Shown: positions 45,346 to 55,925, numbered from the stretch's first letter. The stretch: 64,000 bases of DNA from Couchioplanes caeruleus (GCF_023499255.1 NZ_CP092183.1:6196501-6260500), one strand, 5' to 3'. Notes: generated from the letters alone by a model not told the origin. Translations and numbers: made by a program.

Positions 45346-45416
45346 GACGGGTGGCCGTCGCCGGTGCGACAGACTGCTGAGGACTACTCACGGTCGCTGG
45401 GTGTGAAGGAGATGAC

Positions 45417-48197
<2,781 letters not shown>

Positions 48198-48216
48198 CAC
48201 GTACGCAGCGCAGCGA

Positions 48217-48249
48217 ACGCCCCGTCGTCCCTCGTGGACGGCGGGGCGT
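48217..48249 (+). terminator. Terminator of acnA
   Basis: A 14-bp stem with one mismatch (ACGCCCCGTCGTCC/GGACGGCGGGGCGT) and a 5-base loop begins 20 bases after the stop. Confidence 0.75.
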
Positions 48250-48268
48250 CCGGCTGCCCGGCCCAGGT

Positions 48269-48793
48269 TCACCGCCAGTGGGCGAGCTCCTCCTCGAACT
48301 CCTCGTCATCGTCGTCGGGTGGCAGCGGCCCCGAGCGCCACATGTCGAAGAGGAACTGCTCCTTGCCCCACGTGCGCTCGACGGCCTCGGCTTCGCCGAT
48401 GACGGTCAGCGTCTCCTCGTGCGCCACCTCGCGGCCACGCCAGCTCGCGCGCAGGCCATAGACGCCCGGCTCCCCCAGGTCGATCACCCCGGGGCTGCCG
48501 CCGGTGATCTCGTCGGCCACCATCTCGCCGGTCGGGCAGTGCAGCTCCATCTCGTGGGTGCCGTCCCAGCCGGGCTCCGGCGGGGCCGGCCCGGGCCAGA
48601 CCCGCACCGTGAGCCTGGCCCGGTGCGACATCGCCTGCGCCACCACGTGGTAGGTCGACGCCCCCACGACGGTCTGCCGGGACGCCCGCCGGGCCTCGTC
48701 GCTCCCGCCCGCGTCGCACCAGCGATCGCGGAACACGAACATGCCGTAGAAGATCCAGACGAGAAGCTCGCTGCGGGCAAGGGGTTCGGCCAT
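48269..48793 (-). CDS. Hypothetical protein with acidic C-terminus
   Basis: A 174-residue cytosolic protein I do not recognise. It starts with a Trp/Phe-rich helix (LLVWIFYGMFVFRDRW), continues with beta-rich sequence (ARLTVRVWPG; GVYGLRASWRG) and ends in an Asp/Glu run followed by LAHWR. ATG 48793 follows GGGAGGATCC. It is convergent with acnA and preceded by a repeat-filled spacer. Confidence 0.6.
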   Translation of the reverse strand: MAEPLARSELLVWIFYGMFVFRDRWCDAGGSDEARRASRQTVVGASTYHVVAQAMSHRARLTVRVWPGPAPPEPGWDGTHEMELHCPTGEMVADEITGGSPGVIDLGEPGVYGLRASWRGREVAHEETLTVIGEAEAVERTWGKEQFLFDMWRSGPLPPDDDDEEFEEELAHWR

Positions 48794-48829
48794 GACGGGA
48801 TCCTCCCGCGGAGGTACGACACTTCCGGC

Positions 48830-48974
48830 CGGCACAAAGCGGCCCCGGCCCCGAGCGGGCCCAGCCCGACGCGGGCCCAGCACGAAGCTGGCCCGACACC
48901 AAGCGGGCCCAGGCCGATGGGGGCCCGGGACCAAGCCGGCCCGGGACCAAGCCGGCCCGAGACCAAGCCGGCCC
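48830..48974. repeat. Short tandem repeats with 16-bp unit
   Basis: GGGACCAAGCCGGCCC is repeated at 48927-48942, 48943-48958 and (two changes) 48959-48974. Decayed copies (GAGCGGGCCCAGC, ACCAAGCGGGCCCAGG) extend left to about 48830. No gene lies in this 241-base spacer. Confidence 0.7.
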
Positions 48975-49022
48975 AGGACGCGAACAGCGGCGCACCCGGC
49001 CGCCGCATCACCGGGCCGACGC

Positions 49023-49028
49023 TAGGCT
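49023..49028 (+). promoter_or_regulatory. -10 element TAGGCT of a leaderless promoter
   Basis: TAGGCT ends 6 bases before ATG 49035 and there is no ribosome site. Confidence 0.55.
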
Positions 49029-49034
49029 CGGCGC

Positions 49035-49280
49035 ATGGATGACAAAGAGGTGCTGGGCCGGATCAACGGCCTGGTCGACGAGGAGCACAAGCTGCGCCAG
49101 CAGCTGAGCCAGGGGACGCTCACCGCCGAGGAGGAGCACGCCCGCCTGAAGGAGCTCGAGGAGGCCCTCGACCAGTGCTGGGACCTGCTGCGCCGGCGCC
49201 GGGCGGCGCGGGAGACCGGCAGCGACCCGGACGCGGAGCAGGCCCACAGCACCAGTGAGGTCGAGAACTACCTGCAGTGA
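49035..49280 (+). CDS. DUF2630 family protein
   Basis: An 81-residue, all-helical, highly charged protein of the actinobacterial DUF2630 family: LVDEEHKLR near the start, LDQCWDLLRRRRAAREtG in the middle and VENYLQ at the end. The function is unknown. Leaderless ATG; a very strong hairpin follows the stop by 7 bases, so it is a single-gene transcript. Confidence 0.88.
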   Translation: MDDKEVLGRINGLVDEEHKLRQQLSQGTLTAEEEHARLKELEEALDQCWDLLRRRRAARETGSDPDAEQAHSTSEVENYLQ

Positions 49281-49287
49281 GACGGTA

Positions 49288-49316
49288 CGGGCCCGGGCCC
49301 GGCAGGCCCGGGCCCG
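49288..49316. terminator. Perfect 12-bp convergent terminator
   Basis: CGGGCCCGGGCC and GGCCCGGGCCCG flank a 5-base loop, between the DUF2630 stop (49280) and the convergent RIO-kinase stop (49320). It can act on both strands. Confidence 0.75.
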
Positions 49317-49319
49317 GCG

Positions 49320-50237
49320 TCAGCGTAGTCCCGCCTCGTACGAGAGCCGTTCGATCAGGTCGTCGGCGTTCACGGTCAGCCCGCGTGAGGTGAACCACGC
49401 CGCGACGTTGCGGACGTCGCGGGCGAGGAATTCCGCGCCGCGCGGGTTGGCGATCACGTCCACGACCTGCGGCAGGTCGATGAGCACCAGCCGGCCGTCG
49501 TGCACCAGCGTGTTGTAGGGCGACAGGTCCCCGTGCGCCAGCTGGGCCCGGGCGAGCACGCTGAGCGCGTCCACCATCTGCCGCCACAGGTCCTCGAGCC
49601 CCTCGCGGTCGGGCCGGACCTGGGCGAGCCGGGGCGCTGCCTCGCCGGTCTCCCCGTCGCCGATGAACTCGAGCATGAGCTCGGTGCCGATGAGCTGGAC
49701 GGGGTACGGCACCGAGATCGTGCCGCCCTCCTGCCCGACCTGCCAGAGCCGGGTGAGCGCCCCGAACTCGGCCGCCGCCCACTGCCCGGCGATGAGTTCC
49801 TTGCCGAACGACGTACGGTTCGTCATCGCCCGCATCTCGCGGGAGCGGCGCACCCGCCGTCCCTCGAGGTAGCCGGCGTCGCGGTGGAAGAGGCGGTGGT
49901 CGCCGTCGCGGTAGCGCTTGGCCGCGAGCATGCTGACCTCGCCGGTGTCCGGTACGGCCCGGCGCACGAGGAAGACGTCCGCTTCCTTGCCGGTCTTGAG
50001 CATGCCGAGTTCGGTGTCCACGGCCCGGTGCTCGGTGCGTACCCAGGCGGGGCGGGGTTCGGGTCCGTGCAGGGCGCCGTCCCAGGTGGACCAGCGGTCG
50101 CCGGTCTCGGGCAGGTCGGGGTCCTCGGACAGCTGCGGCCCCGGGCGGCCGCGTTTTACGAAGTCCGGTTCGTCGTCGTCGAACTTGCGACGGCCGCGGC
50201 GCATGGTCGCCGGGCCGGAAGAGTCGTGCTCTCGCAC
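49320..50237 (-). CDS. RIO-type serine/threonine protein kinase
   Basis: A 305-residue atypical kinase of the RIO1-like group. The nucleotide region is KTGKEADVFLVRR with the conserved Lys in AAKRYRDG (about 105). The catalytic loop is AHGDLSPYNTLVHDG and the metal-binding Asp is in VLIDLPQVVD. The targets of bacterial RIO kinases are unknown. GTG 50237 follows GAGGAGA; a later ATG at 50204 lacks a site. Its first 82 bases overlap a small ORF in another frame (50156-50305). Confidence 0.85.
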   Translation of the reverse strand: MREHDSSGPATMRRGRRKFDDDEPDFVKRGRPGPQLSEDPDLPETGDRWSTWDGALHGPEPRPAWVRTEHRAVDTELGMLKTGKEADVFLVRRAVPDTGEVSMLAAKRYRDGDHRLFHRDAGYLEGRRVRRSREMRAMTNRTSFGKELIAGQWAAAEFGALTRLWQVGQEGGTISVPYPVQLIGTELMLEFIGDGETGEAAPRLAQVRPDREGLEDLWRQMVDALSVLARAQLAHGDLSPYNTLVHDGRLVLIDLPQVVDVIANPRGAEFLARDVRNVAAWFTSRGLTVNADDLIERLSYEAGLR

Positions 50238-50305
50238 TGGAGGGTCTCCTCGGAGAAGGAAAGAAGTTTCTGAACCTGGGCACGGCGGACGACAAAGACG
50301 GCCAT
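50156..50305 (-). CDS. Possible 49-aa leader ORF overlapping the RIO kinase gene
   Basis: ATG 50305 is preceded by GGGAGAAGGGGG and opens a 49-codon frame, beginning MAVFVVRRAQVQKLLS, that ends inside the RIO gene. The SD and the amphipathic N-terminus make it look translated. It may couple or regulate translation of the kinase. The C-terminal half, overlapping the kinase gene, looks like shadow sequence. No family is recognised. Confidence 0.35.
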   Translation of the reverse strand: MAVFVVRRAQVQKLLSFSEETLQCESTTLPARRPCAAAVASSTTTNRTS

Positions 50306-50347
50306 GAGGTTCACCCCCTTCTCCCGAGGAACTTGCGGATCACGTAC

Positions 50348-50381
50348 GCGGTGCACTCTTCCGGGGGATCCCCGGCACCGC
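50348..50381 (-). terminator. Terminator of the HAD-like gene
   Basis: A two-part hairpin: outer arms GCGGTGC/GCACCGC (7 bp) and inner arms CCGGGG/CCCCGG around GAT, with a 6-base bulge. It starts 4 bases after the HAD stop on the minus strand. Confidence 0.65.
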
Positions 50382-50384
50382 AAC

Positions 50385-51035
50385 CTATTTACCGTTCGCC
50401 ATGATGGCCGACAGCCCCTGGATGACGTTGCCGACGACGCGGGTCGGCGCGAACCGGTTGTCGAGCCATTCGCGGCCGCGGTGCAGCCACACGCTCGGTA
50501 GTCCCATCGCCGCCGCGCCGCCGATGTCGGCCTCGGGGCTGTCGCCGACGATCCAGGCGCCGGCGAGGCGCATCCGGACCCGCTGGGCGGCCAGCGCGAA
50601 GATGCGCGGGTTGGGCTTGCTGACGCCGGCCTGCTCGGAGATGACCCAGTCGGCGATGTAGCGGTCCAGGCCGGTACGCCGGATGCGGGTCTCCTGCTGC
50701 TCGTGCGGCCCGTTGGTGACCACGACGGGCACCCATCCGGCGTCGCCGGCGATCTGCAGCGCGCAGGCCACGAGCGGGTCGAGGCGCTCGTACGCGAGCG
50801 GCCCCTCGAGCAGCTCCTCGCGCAGGTCGATCGAGGGCACGTCCAACTGGTAGCGGTCGCGGATGAGATCGGCCAGGTCCCACCGGGACGTCAGGCCGTC
50901 AGCATCGACGGAGAGTAACCAGTCGAGGTCTTCCTGTGGTGCCTGGATCTCGTCGAGAAATCCCTTCGCCCACAACTTGAACGCACCGCTGCGGTCGAGC
51001 AGGGTGTCGTCCAGAGCGAGGAAGACGAGGGGCAC
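50385..51035 (-). CDS. HAD-superfamily protein lacking the nucleophile Asp
   Basis: A 216-residue HAD-fold protein with the usual C1 cap. Motif I reads VFLALDDTLLD: Ala7 occupies the position of the catalytic Asp (family DxDxT), while the second Asp and Thr remain. Motif II (VVVTNGP), the Lys of motif III (VSKPNP) and motif IV (VGDSPEAD) are intact. It may bind phospho-ligands without hydrolysing them. GTG 51035 has TACAGT 6 bases upstream and no ribosome site. Confidence 0.78.
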   Translation of the reverse strand: MPLVFLALDDTLLDRSGAFKLWAKGFLDEIQAPQEDLDWLLSVDADGLTSRWDLADLIRDRYQLDVPSIDLREELLEGPLAYERLDPLVACALQIAGDAGWVPVVVTNGPHEQQETRIRRTGLDRYIADWVISEQAGVSKPNPRIFALAAQRVRMRLAGAWIVGDSPEADIGGAAAMGLPSVWLHRGREWLDNRFAPTRVVGNVIQGLSAIMANGK

Positions 51036-51041
51036 CCGGGC

Positions 51042-51047
51042 ACTGTA
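51042..51047 (-). promoter_or_regulatory. -10 element TACAGT of a leaderless promoter
   Basis: On the minus strand TACAGT ends 6 bases before GTG 51035 of the HAD-like gene. Confidence 0.5.
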
Positions 51048-51119
51048 CGTGAGTGAATACGGGGGCCAACAGCCCAACGGTGTTAACAACGGCCGGTACG
51101 GGAGCCGGAGCCTGCCAAG

Positions 51120-51131
51120 CCGTACGTACGG
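51120..51131. promoter_or_regulatory. Palindrome CCGTACGTACGG before the AcnR-like gene
   Basis: A perfect 12-bp palindrome 37 bases upstream of the regulator's start. A related ACGTACGG word is present in the acnA upstream region near 45300. It could be an autoregulatory operator, but CGTACG words are common in this genome. Confidence 0.3.
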
Positions 51132-51168
51132 ATTGCAAGCGCCGGAAAGGTCATGACACCATCGGGGC

Positions 51169-51744
51169 GTGCCCAGGGTAAGCCAGGACCAGCTAGCGGC
51201 CCGTCGCCACGAGATCCTCGGGGCGGCGCGCGGATGCTTCGCGCGGTACGGCTACGAGGGCGCCACCGTCCGCCGCCTCGAGGAGGCGACCGGATTGTCG
51301 CGAGGCGCGATTTTCCACCATTTTCGTGACAAGGACTCCCTCTTCCTCGCCGTGGCCGAGGACGATGCCGCCGCCATGGTGGAGACCGTCGCCCGCAACG
51401 GCCTCGTCCAGGTGATGCGTGACCTGCTGGAGCGGGCCGGCGGCAGCGGCGACACGGCCGGCTGGCTCGGCACCCAGCTGGAGGTCTCCCGGCGGCTGCG
51501 GACCGACCCCGAGTTCGCCAAGCGCTGGACGGAACGGTCGGCCGCGATCGCCTCGGCCACCCGGGACCGGCTCGAGCGGCAGCGCGACGCGGGGGTGCTG
51601 CGCGACGACGTACCCGTGGACGTGCTGACCCAGTTCCTGGAGCTGGCGTACGACGGCCTGGTGCTGCACCTGGCGACCGGCCGGCCGGCCGGCGAGCTGA
51701 GCCGGGTGCTCGACGTCGTCGAGGGAGCCGTTCGGCGGTCGTGA
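51169..51744 (+). CDS. acnR: TetR-family regulator, AcnR-like
   Basis: A 191-residue TetR repressor. The N-terminal helix-turn-helix (FARYGYEGATVRRLEEATG and SRGAIFHHFRDKDSLF) is very close to AcnR, the aconitase repressor of Corynebacterium. The C-terminal match (VARNGLVQVMRDLLE, RRLRTDPEFAKRW) extends along the ligand domain, where AcnR senses citrate-Mg. Unlike in corynebacteria it is not adjacent to acnA but 3 kb downstream. The GTG start has no ribosome site. Confidence 0.82.
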   Translation: MPRVSQDQLAARRHEILGAARGCFARYGYEGATVRRLEEATGLSRGAIFHHFRDKDSLFLAVAEDDAAAMVETVARNGLVQVMRDLLERAGGSGDTAGWLGTQLEVSRRLRTDPEFAKRWTERSAAIASATRDRLERQRDAGVLRDDVPVDVLTQFLELAYDGLVLHLATGRPAGELSRVLDVVEGAVRRS

Positions 51745-51802
51745 CGGCGTTGCGCGGACCTGCACAATGAGGGCCTGCAACCCTGCAATCACGGGAGGTC
51801 AC

Positions 51803-52720
51803 ATGGCTCTCGCGGCCCAAGGCGACACCTGGGGCATCCCCGGCATGACCTTCCTCGGCCTCTACCTCGCCGCGCTCGCGGTGGTGGCGGTGCTGGCCGC
51901 CGTCCACCGCAGCTTCCTGTTCGCCGGCACGCGTGGCGCCCGGGTCGACAACCTCGGCCCGCAGCAGATCGCGTACCTCAACGGCGGCGACCGGCTCGCG
52001 GTCTACGCCGCGCTCGGCGGCCTGCGCGGGGCCGGCGCGCTCGGCAGCGCGCCGGACAAGACCCTGCGCCAGACCGGCCCGATGCCCAGCGGCGTCACCC
52101 CGCTGGACACGGCCGTCTACAACGCCGCCGGCAAGCGCATCCGGGCCCGGGAGGTCCTCACCGATCCATGGGTACGCTCGGCGCTCGACCAGCTGCGCGC
52201 CGGCCTGGAGGCGAACGGCCTCGCGGTGACCCCGGCCGCGCTGCGGACGGCGCGGATGTGGGCGTTCGCGGGCCTGGCTCTGATCGCCGTGGGGATCGCG
52301 CGGTTCTTCGCCGGCCTCGCCAACGGCAAGCCGGTCACGTTCCTCGTCTTCGCGCTCGTCGCCGCCGGCATCGTCACGCTCATGCTGCGCCCGGGCGCGC
52401 GCATCGCGACGGCCGCGGCCCGCACCAGCATGAGTCAGGTACGCCAGAAGTACGACTACCTGTCCCCGGCACAGGCACCGTCGTACGCGACGTACGGCGC
52501 GACGGGCGCGGCAATGGGCGTGGCCCTGTTCGGCGCGGCCTCGCTGTACACCATGGACCCGGCCTTCGCCGCGGAGGCGGAGATCCAGCGCACCTTCGGC
52601 TCAACGGGCAGCGGCATCGACAGCGGGAGCGGCTCGAGCTGCAGCAGCGGCAGTTCCTGCTCCAGCGGCAGCTCCTGCGGTGGTGGCGGCGGCTGCGGCG
52701 GGGGCGGGTGCGGCGGGTGA
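51803..52720 (+). CDS. TIGR04222-type membrane protein with Cys/Gly tail
   Basis: A 305-residue membrane protein. It has an N-terminal helix (about 11-33), a cytoplasmic segment (34-150, HRSFLFAG and QIAYLNGGDRLAVYAAL), two further helices (about 153-196) and one at about 233-250. The C-terminal 35 residues are Ser/Gly low complexity with Cys280, 286, 292, 298 and 303, spaced 6-6-6-5. ATG 51803 follows GGGAGGTCAC. It overlaps the DUF692 gene (GTGA). The tail looks like the substrate of that enzyme. Confidence 0.8.
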   Translation: MALAAQGDTWGIPGMTFLGLYLAALAVVAVLAAVHRSFLFAGTRGARVDNLGPQQIAYLNGGDRLAVYAALGGLRGAGALGSAPDKTLRQTGPMPSGVTPLDTAVYNAAGKRIRAREVLTDPWVRSALDQLRAGLEANGLAVTPAALRTARMWAFAGLALIAVGIARFFAGLANGKPVTFLVFALVAAGIVTLMLRPGARIATAAARTSMSQVRQKYDYLSPAQAPSYATYGATGAAMGVALFGAASLYTMDPAFAAEAEIQRTFGSTGSGIDSGSGSSCSSGSSCSSGSSCGGGGGCGGGGCGG

Positions 52721-53547
52721 CAGGCGCGGCACTGGAGACCTACGGCGTCGGCATCGGCTGGCGGCCCGAGATCTCCGGCTTCGTCACCGGGCTGCCGGGG
52801 CTGCGCTTCGCCGAGGTGGTCGCCGAGTCGGTGCACGCGCACGGCGACCTCCCGCCCGGCCTCACCCGGCTGCGTGAGCGCGGCGTCGCCGTCGTGCCGC
52901 ACGGCGTGAAGCTGTCGCTGGGCGGGGCCGAGCCGGTCGAGCCCGCACGGGTGACACATCTGGCCACGGTGGCGCAGCGGCTGGGCGCGCCGCTGGTCAG
53001 CGAGCACATCGCGTTCGTCCGGGCGGCCGGGGTCGAGGCCGGGCACCTGCTGCCGGTCCCGCGCAGCCGGGAGGCGGTGGACGCGGTGGTCGCCAACGTC
53101 CGGCGTACGCAGGCCGAGCTGGACGTGCCGATCGCGCTGGAACCGATCGCCGCGCTGTTCGACTGGCCGGACGACGAGCTCGACGAGGGCGCGTTCCTCA
53201 CCGAGATCCTGGAGCGCACGGACGCCCTGCTCCTGCTGGACGTGGCCAACGTGTACGCCAACGCCGTGAACCGCGGCACCGATCCGGCGGCGCTGTTCGA
53301 CCGGGTGCCGCTGGAGCGGATCGCGTACTGCCACGTGGCCGGCGGCTCGGCGCACGACGGCGTCTACCACGACACGCACACCGACGCCGTGCCGCGGGAG
53401 GTGCTCGAGCTGGTCACGGAGCTGTGTTCCCGGCACCGGCCGCCCGCGCTCATGCTGGAGCGCGACGGCGACTACCCGCCCGCCGACGAGCTGCGCGCCG
53501 AGCTGGACGCGATCGCGGCGGCCGCCGGCTGTCCCCCGGTCACATGA
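52717..53547 (+). CDS. DUF692 (MNIO-type) iron-dependent enzyme
   Basis: A 276-residue TIM-barrel protein of the DUF692/MbnB/TglH family, whose studied members use two or three iron ions and O2 to modify Cys in peptides. Candidate metal ligands are His62 (VVPHGVKLS), His97 (SEHIAF), Glu142 (LEPIAALF), Asp175/Asn178 (LDVANVY), His206 (YCHVAGG), His221 (HTDAVP) and Glu248 (LERDGD). It is coupled by overlapping stop/start codons to the Cys-tail membrane protein before it and the partner after it. Confidence 0.88.
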   Translation: MTGAALETYGVGIGWRPEISGFVTGLPGLRFAEVVAESVHAHGDLPPGLTRLRERGVAVVPHGVKLSLGGAEPVEPARVTHLATVAQRLGAPLVSEHIAFVRAAGVEAGHLLPVPRSREAVDAVVANVRRTQAELDVPIALEPIAALFDWPDDELDEGAFLTEILERTDALLLLDVANVYANAVNRGTDPAALFDRVPLERIAYCHVAGGSAHDGVYHDTHTDAVPREVLELVTELCSRHRPPALMLERDGDYPPADELRAELDAIAAAAGCPPVT

Positions 53548-53981
53548 GCTCGCTGGCCGATCGGCAGGCGGCGCTCGTGGCAGCGTTGACGGCCGGGGCA
53601 CCCGTACCGCCGGGGTTCGACGATCGTCTGGTCGAGATCGCGCGGGTCGCGTTGCTGCGCAAGCGTGCCGGTGAGGTCGCGCGGCAGTGGCCCGGCCTGG
53701 CGGCCGCAATCGGCACGCGGTGGGTGCGGGAGTGGTCCGCGTGGGCCGCGTCGCGGCCCACGCAGGGTTCGCTGCGCGACGGCTGGGACCTCGCCCGGGA
53801 GCTCGCAGCCCGCGACGCCCTGCCGCGCTCGGCCGGCGCCGAGCTGGCCGCCCGGGAGGCCGCGCTGCGCTACGACGGCCGGTCGGCGCCGCGGCCCCGC
53901 CGGCTTCCCGCGATGGGTACGGCGGCCGGATCGGTCGCTTTCCAGGCCGCCGGAAGGGTACGCGTCCTGCGCCGCGGATGA
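53544..53981 (+). CDS. Small partner protein of the DUF692 cassette
   Basis: A 145-residue, Arg/Ala-rich, probably helical protein with no Cys and no recognised domain (DRLVEIARVALLRKRAGEVARQWPG; WVREWSAWAASRP). It starts in ATGA overlap with the DUF692 gene. Known DUF692 enzymes often need a small substrate-recognition partner (MbnC, TglI); by position this is the candidate here. The family is unknown. Confidence 0.7.
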   Translation: MSSLADRQAALVAALTAGAPVPPGFDDRLVEIARVALLRKRAGEVARQWPGLAAAIGTRWVREWSAWAASRPTQGSLRDGWDLARELAARDALPRSAGAELAAREAALRYDGRSAPRPRRLPAMGTAAGSVAFQAAGRVRVLRRG

Positions 53982-53990
53982 CGGCCGGGC

Positions 53991-55913
53991 TCAGCCCGTG
54001 GCGGCCAGGCTGTCCCGCAGCACCTCGTCGTTGATGACGATGTCGTCGTCGATCCCGGCGGCGTGGATCCGCCGGTCGCGACGGACGAGCGTGGCGATCT
54101 CGGCCGTCGCGCCCATCTCCCGCAGCAGCCCCACAGCGGCCACCACCCGGCTGCCACCATCGATCGCGCCCAGCACGGCGGGTACGAGGTCCGCGCCCGG
54201 GACGCCCAGCCGCCACAGGGCGCCGGCCGCCTCGACGACGGCCCGCGGGTCGTCCAGCAGCGCCCGCAGCTCGGGCTCCCACGTGGCGAGCTCGCCGCGG
54301 AGGCGGACGGCCGTCCCTCCCTCGACCAGCTCGGCGACGACGGCCGCCGCCAGCGCCGCCCGGGATCCGCCGGTGCGCAGGATCGCCTGCACGGTCCGCA
54401 GGGCCGCCGTCGTGTCGCCGGTCGCGGCCATCACGACCTGGGCCGCCAGCAACTGGCCGGCGCACTGCGGCTGGCTCGCGGCGGCCTCGCCGGTGAGCAG
54501 CAGCTCGAAGCCGGGCACGACGGGCTGGGCGAGCGGCCCGAGCACGGCGACGATCCCGGCGGGCACCGGCGGACGGGCGGTGAGCAGGGCTCGCAGCGCC
54601 GGCCCGGGGTCGCCGGTCAGCCGGAACAGCGCCGTCGCGGCGGCCAGGCCACCCGGTTCGCCGGCGAGCGTCCGCAGCCCCGCGACCATCTCACCGCCGA
54701 GGTGCCCGACCGCCAGCAGCGCGCGGGTGACGGCGGCCGGCGCGGACGGCAGCGCGGCGACCAGCTCCGGTACGGCCTCCCCGGCAGCGCCCTCCCACCG
54801 GGCCAGCACGGCGCACAGCGCCTCGATCGCCCGTCCGGCGCCCGGATCCCCGGCGAGGTCCCGCAGCGCCCGGCGGACCGCCTCCAGCACCGGCGGCGAG
54901 CACGACACCGGCATCCGGGCGTGCATCCGCGGGATGTTGCCGTCACGCGCGGCCCGGATCACCGGCTCCACCCAGCGTGGGTCCCCGATCAGCAACAGCG
55001 TCTCGACGGCCTGCAGCTCGGCGGTGACCGCCCTTGACGCGGCGACCTCCGGATAGCCGGCCGCCACCTCGGCGAGCACACCGGCGAAGCGCGCGGCGGC
55101 CCGCCCGCACCGGCGCAGCGCCGCGACCGCCGCGTCCCGGGTCTGCGGATCGGCGAGCAACGGCTCGAGCAGCGGAACCAGCTCCGCGGGCGCCGAGCGG
55201 CTGTCCTGGCAGCGCAGCGTGAGCGCCCACGCCGCTGCGGCCCGTACGTCCGCCGACGAGGAGCCGACCAGCCGGGTGAGCAGGGCGGTTCCGCGGGCCG
55301 CGCGGACCACCACGTCGAGCCACCCGGCCGGCGCGGCGTGCAGCCACGAGACCTCGGCGCCGGCTTCGGCCGCGGTCGCCACGGCCTCGATGACGGCCGG
55401 GTTCCGCGGGAACGGCGTGCCGTCCCGGGCCAGCGCGACGGCGGCTGCCGCCCGTACGGTGGGCGACGGGTCGGTGATCGCGTCCGTGAGCCGCAGAGCC
55501 AGCACCAGCGACGCACGGACCCGGGCGTCCTCTTCCTGCGACCAGCGTGCGCGCAGCAGCGCATCCTCCGTGCCGAGCTGGGCGAGCGCATACGCGGCCG
55601 CCTCCCGCATCCGCGGGTCCGGGTGCGCGAGCAGCGGCGCCAGGCGCTCCCGGTCGGCCAGAACGGTTGACCGCACGGGCGCGTGCTCGGCGAGCGCACC
55701 CACCATCCACACGAACTCCGGCCGCCCCGCAGCGGCCAGCTCGACCAGGTACGGCACCGCCGCGGCGGTAGCGGTGTGGACCGTGCCCGGGGGCAGGAGG
55801 CGCTCGGAGAGCTCGGAGAGCGCCGCCTCGCGCAGCAGCCCGGGCACGTCGTCCGCGGCGCCGTACGCATGCGTCAGCGCAGCCCAGTCCACCTCGTCGA
55901 GTCCGTCCAGCAC
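53991..55913 (-). CDS. HEAT-repeat protein
   Basis: A 640-residue soluble protein built of HEAT-like helical repeats along its whole length (PDPRMREAAAYALAQLG; SPTVRAAAAVALARDG; SSADVRAAAAWALTLR; DPRAVVEAAGALWRLG). Such solenoids bind other proteins; there is no enzymatic motif. TAGGGT lies 6 bases before the GTG start and there is no ribosome site. It converges on the DUF692 cassette with a 9-base gap. Confidence 0.78.
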   Translation of the reverse strand: MLDGLDEVDWAALTHAYGAADDVPGLLREAALSELSERLLPPGTVHTATAAAVPYLVELAAAGRPEFVWMVGALAEHAPVRSTVLADRERLAPLLAHPDPRMREAAAYALAQLGTEDALLRARWSQEEDARVRASLVLALRLTDAITDPSPTVRAAAAVALARDGTPFPRNPAVIEAVATAAEAGAEVSWLHAAPAGWLDVVVRAARGTALLTRLVGSSSADVRAAAAWALTLRCQDSRSAPAELVPLLEPLLADPQTRDAAVAALRRCGRAAARFAGVLAEVAAGYPEVAASRAVTAELQAVETLLLIGDPRWVEPVIRAARDGNIPRMHARMPVSCSPPVLEAVRRALRDLAGDPGAGRAIEALCAVLARWEGAAGEAVPELVAALPSAPAAVTRALLAVGHLGGEMVAGLRTLAGEPGGLAAATALFRLTGDPGPALRALLTARPPVPAGIVAVLGPLAQPVVPGFELLLTGEAAASQPQCAGQLLAAQVVMAATGDTTAALRTVQAILRTGGSRAALAAAVVAELVEGGTAVRLRGELATWEPELRALLDDPRAVVEAAGALWRLGVPGADLVPAVLGAIDGGSRVVAAVGLLREMGATAEIATLVRRDRRIHAAGIDDDIVINDEVLRDSLAATG

Positions 55914-55919
55914 CGGGGC

Positions 55920-55925
55920 ACCCTA
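55920..55925 (-). promoter_or_regulatory. -10 element TAGGGT of a leaderless promoter
   Basis: On the minus strand TAGGGT ends 6 bases before GTG 55913 of the HEAT-repeat gene. Confidence 0.5.

Noticed and set aside
51803..53981. Free methanobactin-like precursor peptide gene near DUF692
   Set aside because: No separate short Cys-containing ORF is present; the only Cys-rich sequence is the tail of the membrane protein.
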